Shown here one piece after another: positions 1 to 4,855 of a stretch of 6,266 bases of DNA (positions are counted from its first letter, which is position 1; each line of letters opens with the position of its first letter). The translations under genes and the position numbers were made by a program. The stretch covers positions 1 through 6,266 of the forward strand of contig JAFTKI010000062.1 in assembly GCA_017453335.1 (NCBI GenBank), written 5' to 3'. This DNA is from Clostridia bacterium (lineage in GTDB: Bacteria > Bacillota_A > Clostridia > Oscillospirales > CAG-272). Under the pieces are notes generated by a model. The model searched no databases, was not told the origin of the DNA, and saw only the letters and a program-made list of their open reading frames with translations.

Positions 1-15
1 GCGATCATTGATCGC
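1..15. repeat. 15-bp palindrome, copy 1
   Basis: GCGATCATTGATCGC is a perfect palindrome (7-bp arms, 1-base centre) and recurs identically at 372-386. The sequence after each copy is also loosely similar: GGGATGT follows at 20-26 and at 395-401, then an AT-rich stretch with CAAA. The repeat unit may therefore be longer than the palindrome, with this copy possibly cut by the window edge. Confidence 0.75.
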
Positions 16-62
16 CCGCGGGATGTTCTATTGCACAAACTTGAATATTTGCACGATCATAT

Positions 63-87
63 AAGCCTTCCACTCGGTGGAAGGCTT
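63..87. repeat. Perfect 11-bp hairpin
   Basis: AAGCCTTCCAC (63-73) pairs perfectly with GTGGAAGGCTT (77-87) around a 3-base loop, TCG. Only three T follow on the plus strand and none on the minus side, so it is a weak candidate for an intrinsic terminator. In this setting it more likely belongs to the local repeat patchwork. Confidence 0.7.
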
Positions 88-206
88 TCGAGAATCAACC
101 GCTTGAAAGGAATTGAAGAGCTTTTTTGTCTATTTTTTACCCATAACGCATCCGGATCAGGAACGATCTCACCAAACAACCTTACCAAAGGCAAGAACTT
201 TGAGAG

Positions 207-250
207 CCTTCTCCTTGAGGAGAAGGGGGACCGCGTAGCGGTGGATGAGG
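207..250. repeat. Two-hairpin repeat element ending GATGAGG
   Basis: An 8-bp hairpin, CCTTCTCC (207-214) with GGAGAAGG (219-226) and loop TTGA, is followed at once by a second hairpin, ACCGC (230-234) with GCGGT (238-242) and loop GTA, and then by GGATGAGG (243-250). The order of hairpin, hairpin, TGAGG is the same as at the left part of the repeat at 6158-6266, although the stems differ. I believe such elements are common in gut Clostridia genomes; that is recollection, not a search. Confidence 0.65.
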
Positions 251-301
251 TGTTTTCAAAGAATCATTTTTCTAAAAAGTCAACAAAATTCGTTTCCTTA
301 C

Positions 302-323
302 GGACCGTCGAGGACGCCGGTCC
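302..323. repeat. GC-rich interrupted hairpin
   Basis: GGACCG (302-307) can pair with CGGTCC (318-323). Alternatively an inner CGTC (306-309) pairs with GACG (313-316) under an outer GGAC/GTCC stem with one bulge. CCCTACA (323-329) follows, resembling CTCTACA (386-392) and the complement of TGTAGGG (442-448), so these three sites may be ends of one repeat family. Confidence 0.5.
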
Positions 324-345
324 CTACAGGATTGTGCAAATTTTA

Positions 346-356
346 AAATTGGTGCG
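346..356 (+). repeat. Direct repeat AAATTGGTGCG, copy 1
   Basis: AAATTGGTGCG is repeated exactly at 413-423. The similarity continues on the 3' side with substitutions (TAAATCTATA here, CAGAGCTATG there). GCAAATT also stands just before both copies, separated by a small insertion here. Confidence 0.55.
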
Positions 357-371
357 TAAATCTATACACGG

Positions 372-386
372 GCGATCATTGATCGC
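372..386. repeat. 15-bp palindrome, copy 2
   Basis: This is an exact second copy of GCGATCATTGATCGC at 1-15. It stands between the two AAATTGGTGCG repeats, so 330-430 is a nested set of repeat pieces. Confidence 0.75.
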
Positions 387-412
387 TCTACAAGGGGATG
401 TATAATAATCGC

Positions 413-423
413 AAATTGGTGCG
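413..423 (+). repeat. Direct repeat AAATTGGTGCG, copy 2
   Basis: Exact second copy of the 11-mer at 346-356, with a related 3' flank. It is followed by TGTAGGGGC at 442-450, which resembles the start of a short repeat that I associate with gut Clostridia intergenic regions. Confidence 0.55.
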
Positions 424-456
424 CAGAGCTATGGATTTGTTTGTAGGGGCAAACCC

Positions 457-493
457 AAAAATCCCCAAGCCGTATTGTGCGACTTGGGGATTT
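457..493 (-). terminator. Intrinsic terminator of the two-component operon
   Basis: AAATCCCCAAG (459-469) and CTTGGGGATTT (483-493) form a perfect 11-bp stem with a 13-base loop, 9 bases past the kinase stop codon. On the minus strand the stem is followed by a run of T (complement of A 457-461), giving the usual GC stem plus U-tract. On the plus strand the T-run is interrupted, so it is mainly minus-directed. Confidence 0.8.
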
Positions 494-502
494 GATCTTT
501 TC

Positions 503-1615
503 TTATTCACCCCTTGGCAGCGTAACGGTAAAGGTGCTTCCGTTACCCGGGGAGCTTTCCACAGAGATGGAACCGCCTGCAAGGGTGGCGGCACGCTGTG
601 CCATGGTCAGTCCGATTCCGTGACCGCTTCTGTGGTGCGAGGGATCGCCTTGATAGAATTTTTCAAAAATACGGGCTTGCACCTCTTCGGTCATACCAAT
701 TCCCGTGTCGGAGATGCGAACCACCACGGTGCTGTCGGTTGTGGAGATCGAAACGCGAACGGTTCCGCGATTGGGCGTAAACTTGATTGCATTGCCGATC
801 AAATTGTTCCAGATATGCGACAAAAGCTCCTCGTTCCCAAAATACTTGATCTCGTCCAACTCGGGATCGATCTCAAGTTCCTTTGACGTCCATTCGGATT
901 CGTGCAACAGAATGCACTGACGCAACTGTTCGTCCAGAAAAAACTGCGTTTTGTCGGTGACGATCTGCTGATTTTCCAGCTTGGAAAGCTCCAGTACGTT
1001 GATGGCAAGCTTGGAAAGGCGGTCGGCTTCCTCCGCAATGATGTGGGCGTATTCGCGCCGTCTCTCGGGATCAAAATCGTCCAGCTCCAGCTCCTTGGCA
1101 AAGCCTCGGATCGAAACAATGGGCGTTTTGAATTCGTGCGAGAAATTGTTGATAAAATCGTTGCGGAACAGCTCGATGCCGTCCAATTCGCGCACCATGT
1201 CGTTGAAATTGTCGATCAACTGTCCCATTTCGGAGCCTTTGGTTCCAATCTGTGTAACCTGCACCTTGTAATTTCCTTTTTTGACCTCCTTGGTGGCAAT
1301 GCTCAGCCGTTTCAGCGGACGCAGATAATATCTGCCGAAGAATCCCGCCAGCAGCGTTCCGAAAATGGCGCAGACCGCAAGCAGAAGAATACAAAAGGAC
1401 ATGGGATTGAAGATCAGCGGCGCGATCGCGGGTGCGGACGGTGCAACCATGATCAGCAAAAGCGCGATCAGAACGGTGAGCAATCCCGAGGTCAGCGTTA
1501 CGAAGAAAACAAACAGCGTCAATCTCCAGCGCAGGGAATGGCGCAGGAGATAGACCTCCTCGGCGGGGCGGTCGATCAGCTCCGCGCCGTGATAAAGATT
1601 CTTTTTTTGTTTCAT
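503..1615 (-). CDS. Membrane sensor histidine kinase
   Basis: This 370-residue HisKA-type sensor kinase of a two-component pair should autophosphorylate on His160 and pass the phosphate to the regulator encoded just upstream. Seen in order: a cytoplasmic N-terminal stretch; two hydrophobic segments at about 31-57 and 72-94 with a loop of only about 14 residues between them; a HAMP linker (about 95-147); the dimerisation/phosphoacceptor helix with FSHEFKTP (158-165); and an ATPase domain with N-box WNNLIGNAIKFT (269-280), G1 DTGIG (303-307), F-box FEKFYQ (317-322), G2 GHGIGL (331-336) and G3 NGSTF (358-362). All catalytic motifs are intact. With almost no external loop it probably senses a membrane or intramembrane signal (inference). 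The start is fixed by the ATGA overlap with the regulator's stop. The signal cannot be told from the sequence, so no gene symbol is given. Confidence 0.96.
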   Translation of the reverse strand: MKQKKNLYHGAELIDRPAEEVYLLRHSLRWRLTLFVFFVTLTSGLLTVLIALLLIMVAPSAPAIAPLIFNPMSFCILLLAVCAIFGTLLAGFFGRYYLRPLKRLSIATKEVKKGNYKVQVTQIGTKGSEMGQLIDNFNDMVRELDGIELFRNDFINNFSHEFKTPIVSIRGFAKELELDDFDPERRREYAHIIAEEADRLSKLAINVLELSKLENQQIVTDKTQFFLDEQLRQCILLHESEWTSKELEIDPELDEIKYFGNEELLSHIWNNLIGNAIKFTPNRGTVRVSISTTDSTVVVRISDTGIGMTEEVQARIFEKFYQGDPSHHRSGHGIGLTMAQRAATLAGGSISVESSPGNGSTFTVTLPRGE

Positions 1616-2286
1616 TTGATCATCACAGCCTTGTAGCCAAGTCCCCGAACCGTCAGAATCTCAAAATCGGGGTTCCCGCGGAAACGGTCGCGCAGGCGGC
1701 TGATATGTACGTCAACGGTACGCTCGTCGCTTTCGCTGTCCATGTCCCAGATCTCGTCCATCAACTGACGGCGTGTAAAGATCTTACCGGGATAGGAGAG
1801 CAATTTAAACAGGAGCAGGAATTCCTTTTGCGGCAGCTCCATCATGGCGTTGTCCACGCGAACCGAAAAGCCGTCGTAAAACAGTGTGGTCTTTCCAACG
1901 GTCAGCTTACGCTCTCCCGCGATCTGTGAGCGGCGCAGGAGCGCGGCGATGCGAAGAATCATTTCCTCCTCGTCCACGGGCTTGACCATATAATCATCCG
2001 CTCCCACGATAAAGCCGCGCTTTTTGTCGTTTTGCGTTTCCCGCGCGGTCACCATCAGAATCGGAATGTTACAGCCGCCCGAACGCAGGGTGTTTGTGAA
2101 TTCGTAGCCGTCCATGCGCGGCATCATCACGTCCAAAATGATCAAGTCCACGTGCTTGCGGTCCAGCACCTCAAGCGCCTCGTAGCCGTCGCACGCAGAA
2201 ATCGGATCATAGCCGTAGCGCGTCAGAACGGTCTCCATCAAACGGCGCACGTTTTTATCATCTTCAACTACCAAAATCTGAAACAT
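1612..2286 (-). CDS. OmpR-family response regulator
   Basis: This 224-residue DNA-binding response regulator is the partner of the kinase that follows it. The receiver domain (about 1-118) shows the acidic pocket (EDD, 8-10), phosphoacceptor Asp52 in LDVMMP (51-56), conserved Thr80 and Lys102 followed by Pro (KP, 102-103). The C-terminal winged-helix domain (about 127-222) has the OmpR/PhoB signatures ERTVDVHISRLR (189-200) and VRGLGYK (213-219). The length is typical of the family. The start is supported by a consensus AAGGAGG at 2294-2300, 7 bases upstream. The stop overlaps the kinase start as ATGA, so the two are co-transcribed and probably translationally coupled. Target genes are unknown; autoregulation is usual in the family but no clear direct-repeat operator is seen upstream. 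Confidence 0.97.
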   Translation of the reverse strand: MFQILVVEDDKNVRRLMETVLTRYGYDPISACDGYEALEVLDRKHVDLIILDVMMPRMDGYEFTNTLRSGGCNIPILMVTARETQNDKKRGFIVGADDYMVKPVDEEEMILRIAALLRRSQIAGERKLTVGKTTLFYDGFSVRVDNAMMELPQKEFLLLFKLLSYPGKIFTRRQLMDEIWDMDSESDERTVDVHISRLRDRFRGNPDFEILTVRGLGYKAVMIK

Positions 2287-2315
2287 TGTATCTCCTCCTT
2301 GTAGGATCTGACTTT

Positions 2316-2347
2316 ATCATACACCATAATTGTGAACCCAGTATCAA
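2316..2347 (-). promoter_or_regulatory. Possible promoter of the two-component operon
   Basis: On the minus strand a good -10, TATGAT (2316-2321), stands 29 bases upstream of the regulator start. The only -35-like hexamer, TTGATA (2342-2347), is 20 bases away, which is too far for a standard promoter. This is either a weak, activator-dependent promoter or a chance match. The -35-like hexamer overlaps the downstream end of the neighbouring terminator. Confidence 0.3.
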
Positions 2348-2375
2348 CAAAAGGGGCTGTCTTTCAGACAGCCCC
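2348..2375 (-). terminator. Intrinsic terminator of the CorC-family gene
   Basis: GGGGCTGTCT (2353-2362) and AGACAGCCCC (2366-2375) make a perfect 10-bp GC-rich stem with a 3-base loop, 9 bases past the stop codon at 2385. On the minus strand it is followed by TTTTGTTG, a short U-tract. It separates this gene from the two-component operon. Confidence 0.85.
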
Positions 2376-2384
2376 CAACCCAAT

Positions 2385-3674
2385 TCAATCTTCTTTTTTG
2401 TCGTCGGATTCTTCTTCGGCATCCTCTTTTGCCACCTCTTCGGGCAGGACTACGACCTCCACAAAGGAAGCGCGGTGCGAATCGGTTTCCAGAACCGTAA
2501 CCGAAAGGTTTTGATATACAAAGCTGTCGCCTTCCTCGGCGATCTTGGAAAGCTGTTCCGCGATCCAGCCGTTGAGCGTACTGCTGGTCGAATCAAGCTC
2601 GATCTCAAATCGCTCGCAGAATTCGGAAAGCTCCACGTCGCCCGCCATCCGACAGGTTGTATCATCGATCTGGTGGAAGACCTCCACCACCTCGTCATGC
2701 TCGTCCCAGATCTCGCCCACCAGCTCCTCAAGGATGTCCTCCATTGTGACGATACCAACGGTTTCGCCGTATTCACCCACGACCACCGCCAGATGCGCCT
2801 GGTTGCTTTGCAGCTGCTTGAGCAGGTCACTGATCTTGGTTGCCTCGGGAATATACAAGGGCTCGGTGATCAGCTCGGAGACCTCGCGCTCGGTAATGCC
2901 GTTTTCGGCGTAAAAATCCTTTTGGTGCAGAACGCCGACAATGTGGTCAAGATCCTCTTCATACGCCAAAAGACGCGAAAATTTTGTTTCCGAAAAGCGC
3001 TTTGCGATCTCTGCTTTCGGCGTGTCGATGGAAAATCCCTCGATATCCACGCGGTGCGTCAGAATTTCGGATGCCTTCAGGTCGGTAAATTCGATCACGT
3101 TTTTGAGCAGACTGCTTTCGTCCTGGTCGATCGAACCGTCCTGTTGAACCTCCTCCACCAGCAACAAAAGCTCCTCTTGGGATCTTTTGTTGTCTTCCTT
3201 TGATTTGAACATCTTGGAAAGCAAGAATTTCCAGCCCGCAAAAAAGCAGGTGATGGGCAACAGGATCCAGACCAAAAGCTGCATCAGGGGAGCGGCAAAC
3301 ATTGCGAATTTTTCGGGGAATTCCTTTGCCAGTGCCTTCGGGGTGATCTCACCGAACAGAAGCATTGCAGCGGCTGCAACGGCAACTCCCACAAGCGCAC
3401 CGAAGTTGGGCAGAAGCAACAGGAAGAGCAGGGTAGAGAATGCGGCAAGTGTGATCTTTGACACCGTGTTGCAGGTGTAGACGGTAGCAAGCAGGCGGTC
3501 TTGTTTTTCTCCAAGCTTCAAGGCGAGAGAAGCTCGCTTTTTGCCTTGCTCGGCGTGCGTTTTCAAACGGGTTTTATTCATCGAGGTAAACGCCTTTTCC
3601 GTGGCGGAAAAGAACGCCGAAAGCAAGAGGCATATTACCATGACTACGATGTAGGTTATCTGTGTACTGTCCAT
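2385..3674 (-). CDS. CorC/HlyC (CNNM-like) membrane protein with CBS domains
   Basis: This 429-residue member of the CorC/HlyC/CNNM family consists of integral membrane proteins with cytoplasmic CBS domains. Characterised members are linked to Mg2+ (and Co2+) transport or efflux. Seen in order: an N-terminal transmembrane DUF21/CNNM domain (about 1-155) with hydrophobic segments near 5-25, 62-88, 92-112 and 126-148, and the family motif GEITPKALA (108-116); a CBS pair (about 205-325) ending in EYGETVGIVTMEDILEELVG (301-320); a CorC_HlyC domain (about 335-412); and a strongly acidic tail (412-429). Length and domain order are those of complete family members. The start is the only ATG near the expected N-terminus, as an in-frame TAA lies 21 bases upstream, but its ribosome binding site is unusually distant. 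A leader of about 180 nt with small ORFs precedes it. The old name haemolysin is not supported here by any toxin feature. The transported ion is inferred from the family. Confidence 0.93.
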   Translation of the reverse strand: MDSTQITYIVVMVICLLLSAFFSATEKAFTSMNKTRLKTHAEQGKKRASLALKLGEKQDRLLATVYTCNTVSKITLAAFSTLLFLLLLPNFGALVGVAVAAAAMLLFGEITPKALAKEFPEKFAMFAAPLMQLLVWILLPITCFFAGWKFLLSKMFKSKEDNKRSQEELLLLVEEVQQDGSIDQDESSLLKNVIEFTDLKASEILTHRVDIEGFSIDTPKAEIAKRFSETKFSRLLAYEEDLDHIVGVLHQKDFYAENGITEREVSELITEPLYIPEATKISDLLKQLQSNQAHLAVVVGEYGETVGIVTMEDILEELVGEIWDEHDEVVEVFHQIDDTTCRMAGDVELSEFCERFEIELDSTSSTLNGWIAEQLSKIAEEGDSFVYQNLSVTVLETDSHRASFVEVVVLPEEVAKEDAEEESDDKKED

Positions 3675-3694
3675 TATAGATCTATCATCTCCTT
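3675..3694 (-). promoter_or_regulatory. Distant ribosome binding site of the CorC-family gene
   Basis: AAGGAG (complement of 3689-3694) is the only Shine-Dalgarno sequence before the ATG at 3674, but it is 14 bases away, about twice the usual distance. The spacer, GATC-rich with TATA, can fold only weakly (AGATCT palindrome at 3678-3683). Translation may be inefficient, or may depend on leader structure or on ribosomes from the upstream mini-ORFs. Confidence 0.6.
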
Positions 3695-3697
3695 ATT

Positions 3698-3733
3698 TTA
3701 TTCATTTTTAAAAGAAAACACAAAAAGGCACAC
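3698..3733 (-). CDS. 11-codon mini-ORF with consensus SD
   Basis: A GTG at 3733-3731 begins directly after the TAG of the upstream small ORF and runs 11 codons to TAA at 3700-3698; the peptide is hydrophobic at first (MCLFVFSFKNE). AAGGAGG lies 7 bases upstream of the GTG, ideal spacing, and is made by the last codons of the preceding small ORF. It matches no protein I know. It may be a leader peptide coupled to the upstream ORF, or the AAGGAGG may merely pause ribosomes. Coding status is uncertain. Confidence 0.3.
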   Translation of the reverse strand: MCLFVFSFKNE

Positions 3734-3820
3734 CTATCCTCCTCCTTGAGTTAGGCCTGCCCGAATATTCGATTGCTTACGTTCGTTTGCGGGATTCCCG
3801 TCGCTACTGTCGCCTTCCAT
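3734..3820 (-). CDS. 28-codon small ORF in the CorC-gene leader (unrecognised)
   Basis: An ATG at 3820 opens a 28-codon frame ending in TAG at 3736-3734. It is preceded by AGGAAAGGA (complement of 3825-3833), a good ribosome binding site, and stands about 34 bases after the predicted start of a strong promoter. The peptide is polar: it begins MEGDSSDGNP, continues with charged residues (ERK) and ends in Gln and three Gly whose GGA codons form a Shine-Dalgarno-like AAGGAGGAGG. There is no signal peptide, membrane segment or Cys/His motif. I do not recognise it. Its place ahead of a putative Mg2+ transporter gene invites comparison with leader peptides such as MgtL and CorL of enterics, but there is no sequence likeness beyond early acidic residues and a proline. 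It could also be a piece of an intergenic repeat. Confidence 0.4.
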   Translation of the reverse strand: MEGDSSDGNPANERKQSNIRAGLTQGGG

Positions 3821-3845
3821 GATATCCTTTCCTGTTGATCTGTGG

Positions 3846-3859
3846 TTGGTTGATACCAA
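3846..3859. promoter_or_regulatory. Inverted repeat at the leader transcription start
   Basis: TTGGT (3846-3850) and ACCAA (3855-3859) form a 5-bp inverted repeat with a 4-base centre, lying over the predicted transcription start of the minus-strand promoter at 3861-3889. It could be an operator half-site pair or a small hairpin at the RNA 5' end. It is short enough to be chance. Confidence 0.3.
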
Positions 3860-3860
3860 T

Positions 3861-3889
3861 ATCATACCATAGCTTTGCGCTTTCGTCAA
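3861..3889 (-). promoter_or_regulatory. Strong SigA-type promoter for the CorC-gene leader
   Basis: On the minus strand TTGACG (3884-3889), a 17-base spacer and TATGAT (3861-3866) form a near-consensus promoter, and TGG before the -10 gives an extended -10 (TGn). Transcription should start near 3854. It would read the 28-codon small ORF and then the CorC-family gene. A run of A-tracts lies directly upstream of the -35 on this strand. Confidence 0.75.
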
Positions 3890-3938
3890 GGGCTTTTTCG
3901 CTTTTTTTGCTTTTCTTTTTATTTTTTTGTGATTTTAT
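3890..3938. promoter_or_regulatory. A/T-tract spacer between two divergent promoters
   Basis: Between the -35 boxes of the minus-strand promoter (3884-3889) and the plus-strand promoter (3939-3944) lie 49 bases that are almost pure T on the plus strand, with runs at 3894-3898, 3902-3908, 3911-3914, 3916-3920 and 3922-3928. On the minus strand these are A-tracts just upstream of a -35, where an UP element for the RNA polymerase alpha subunit would lie. They may also give DNA curvature. Confidence 0.5.
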
Positions 3939-3967
3939 TTGACAAAATGCCCATAAGGGTGTATAAT
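3939..3967 (+). promoter_or_regulatory. Perfect consensus promoter, antisense to nagB
   Basis: TTGACA (3939-3944), exactly 17 bases, then TATAAT (3962-3967): both hexamers and the spacing match the SigA/sigma-70 consensus fully. Transcription should begin near 3974, inside the nagB terminator hairpin, and run in antisense through the whole of nagB toward nahK, which lies in the sense direction. No gene with a usable ribosome binding site lies directly downstream. No plus-directed terminator is seen between here and nahK, because the hairpin at 3971-3995 lacks a T-run on its plus-strand 3' side. Confidence 0.8.
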
Positions 3968-3995
3968 AAAAAGGGACTGCATGAAACAGTCCCTT
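3968..3995 (-). terminator. Intrinsic terminator of nagB
   Basis: AAGGGACTG (3971-3979) and CAGTCCCTT (3987-3995) form a 9-bp stem with a 7-base loop, 16 bases past the nagB stop. On the minus strand the stem runs into TTTTTATTATA, a good U-tract. That U-tract overlaps the -10 box of the plus-strand promoter. Confidence 0.85.
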
Positions 3996-4011
3996 AGAAT
4001 ATTATCAGATC

Positions 4012-4722
4012 TTATTGCTCGCTGAAGATCACCGTTACATCGGGATGCAGCTGCAGGATCGAAGCGGGAAGCTCGGGAGTGATGGGACCGCTGAAAGCCT
4101 TTTCCACAACTGCCTTCTTTGCCGCGCCGTTTGCAACCAGAACGATCTTCTTTGCCTGCATGATGTTGCCCATACCCATGGTCAACGCCTGCTTCGGAAC
4201 CTCGTCTGCGCTGTTGAAGAAGCGAGCGTTTGCTTCGATGGTGGAGGGGTGCAGGTCGATCACGTGAGTGGGCTTGGTGAATACCGAGTCGGGTTCATTG
4301 AAGCCGATGTGACCGTCCAGACCGATGCCGAGAAGCTGCAGGTCGATTCCGCCGTAAGCTTCTACGCGAGCGTCGTACTCTGCGCATTCCTTATCCAGAT
4401 CAGCAGCAACGCCGTTGGGAACGAAGGTGTTCTCGGGGCAGATGTTGATGTGATCGAAGAAATTGTCCTGCATAAAGTAGCGGTAGCTCTGGTCGTCCTT
4501 ACCGGTCAGTCCAACGTACTCGTCGAGGTTGATGGACACCACGCGGGAGAAATCAAGGTCGCCGTTGTTGTAGCGTGCGATCAGATCCTTGTAAATGCCA
4601 ACGGGAGAGGAACCCGTTGCAAGACCGAGAACGCTGTTGGGCTTCATGGTGACCTGAGCGGCGATGATGTTAGCTGCCTTGTGGCTGAGCTGCTCGTAAG
4701 TTTCAACACGAATAATTTTCAT
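4012..4722 (-). CDS. nagB: Glucosamine-6-phosphate deaminase
   Basis: NagB converts glucosamine-6-phosphate to fructose-6-phosphate and ammonia in the cytoplasm, the step that brings amino sugars into glycolysis. Seen in the 236 residues: the phosphate-binding loop LATGSSPVGIY (34-44), INLDEYVGL (64-72) and LGIGLDGHIGFNEP (131-144). Asp67, Asp136, His138 and Glu143 match the E. coli catalytic residues Asp72, Asp141, His143 and Glu148. It is about 30 residues shorter than the 266-residue E. coli enzyme, as is usual for Gram-positive NagB, which lack the C-terminal part tied to allosteric control by GlcNAc-6-P. The start has AAGGAAGG ending 7 bases upstream. It has its own extended -10 promoter and terminator, so it is a single-gene unit. 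No nagA is present in the window. It is divergent from nahK and may be crossed by an antisense RNA from 3939-3967. Confidence 0.97.
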   Translation of the reverse strand: MKIIRVETYEQLSHKAANIIAAQVTMKPNSVLGLATGSSPVGIYKDLIARYNNGDLDFSRVVSINLDEYVGLTGKDDQSYRYFMQDNFFDHINICPENTFVPNGVAADLDKECAEYDARVEAYGGIDLQLLGIGLDGHIGFNEPDSVFTKPTHVIDLHPSTIEANARFFNSADEVPKQALTMGMGNIMQAKKIVLVANGAAKKAVVEKAFSGPITPELPASILQLHPDVTVIFSEQ

Positions 4723-4769
4723 TGTGATACCTTCCTTTATCTATAGATTTGATTTATACTGCATACTTA

Positions 4770-4798
4770 ATCATAGCATAAACTCACTTGAATTTCAA
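4770..4798 (-). promoter_or_regulatory. nagB promoter
   Basis: On the minus strand TTGAAA (4793-4798), a 17-base spacer and TATGAT (4770-4775), preceded by TGC (extended -10), form a good SigA-type promoter. The start would be near 4763, giving a leader of about 40 nt. No clear palindromic operator for a NagR/GntR-type repressor is seen around it. Confidence 0.75.
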
Positions 4799-4855
4799 TA
4801 GTTTTTTTATTATTTCCAAAAAAATAAATTCTTAAACAGACGAAAGGACAAGACT

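Larger units (their letters stand above)
1..456. other. Gene-free, repeat-rich stretch
   Basis: No coding region is supported here. A frame is open on the plus strand at 31-405, but it runs straight through several perfect hairpins and has no convincing ribosome binding site or recognisable protein motif. The content is a series of short palindromes and degenerate repeats, listed separately: GCGATCATTGATCGC twice, an 11-bp hairpin at 63-87, a two-hairpin element at 207-250, a hairpin at 302-323, and AAATTGGTGCG twice. Between these lies AT-rich sequence in which I see nothing. The stretch looks like accumulated small non-coding repeats downstream of the two-component operon. Confidence 0.7.

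Noticed and set aside
31..405. Open frame of 124 codons on the plus strand
   Set aside because: It runs through several perfect hairpins and repeats, has no good ribosome binding site, and shows no protein motif; its composition is that of the repeats.
1..450. CRISPR array or tandem repeat array
   Set aside because: The repeats are few, unevenly spaced and degenerate, with no regular repeat-spacer pattern and no cas genes.
902..1636. Long antisense frame (244 codons) opposite the sensor kinase
   Set aside because: The kinase on the other strand has every catalytic motif of its family. The antisense frame has no ribosome binding site and a Gln/Arg-rich composition typical of shadow frames.
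2286..3203. Long plus-strand frame (305 codons) opposite the CorC-family gene
   Set aside because: It begins in the regulator's start region, crosses a terminator, and mirrors a gene with clear CBS and CorC domains.
3950..3959. CCCATAAGGG dyad inside the spacer of the perfect promoter
   Set aside because: It has only 3-bp arms, too short to claim as an operator; expected by chance.
4015..4746. Antisense frame (243 codons) opposite nagB, downstream of a perfect promoter
   Set aside because: It starts at a TTG with no Shine-Dalgarno sequence and mirrors a highly conserved enzyme; a codon-bias artefact. The promoter is more likely to make antisense RNA or a leader than this protein.
4788..4813. 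Candidate nahK promoter TTGAAT / TATTAT
   Set aside because: The spacer is only 14 bases, outside the working range of a SigA promoter; kept only as a remark in the nahK entry.
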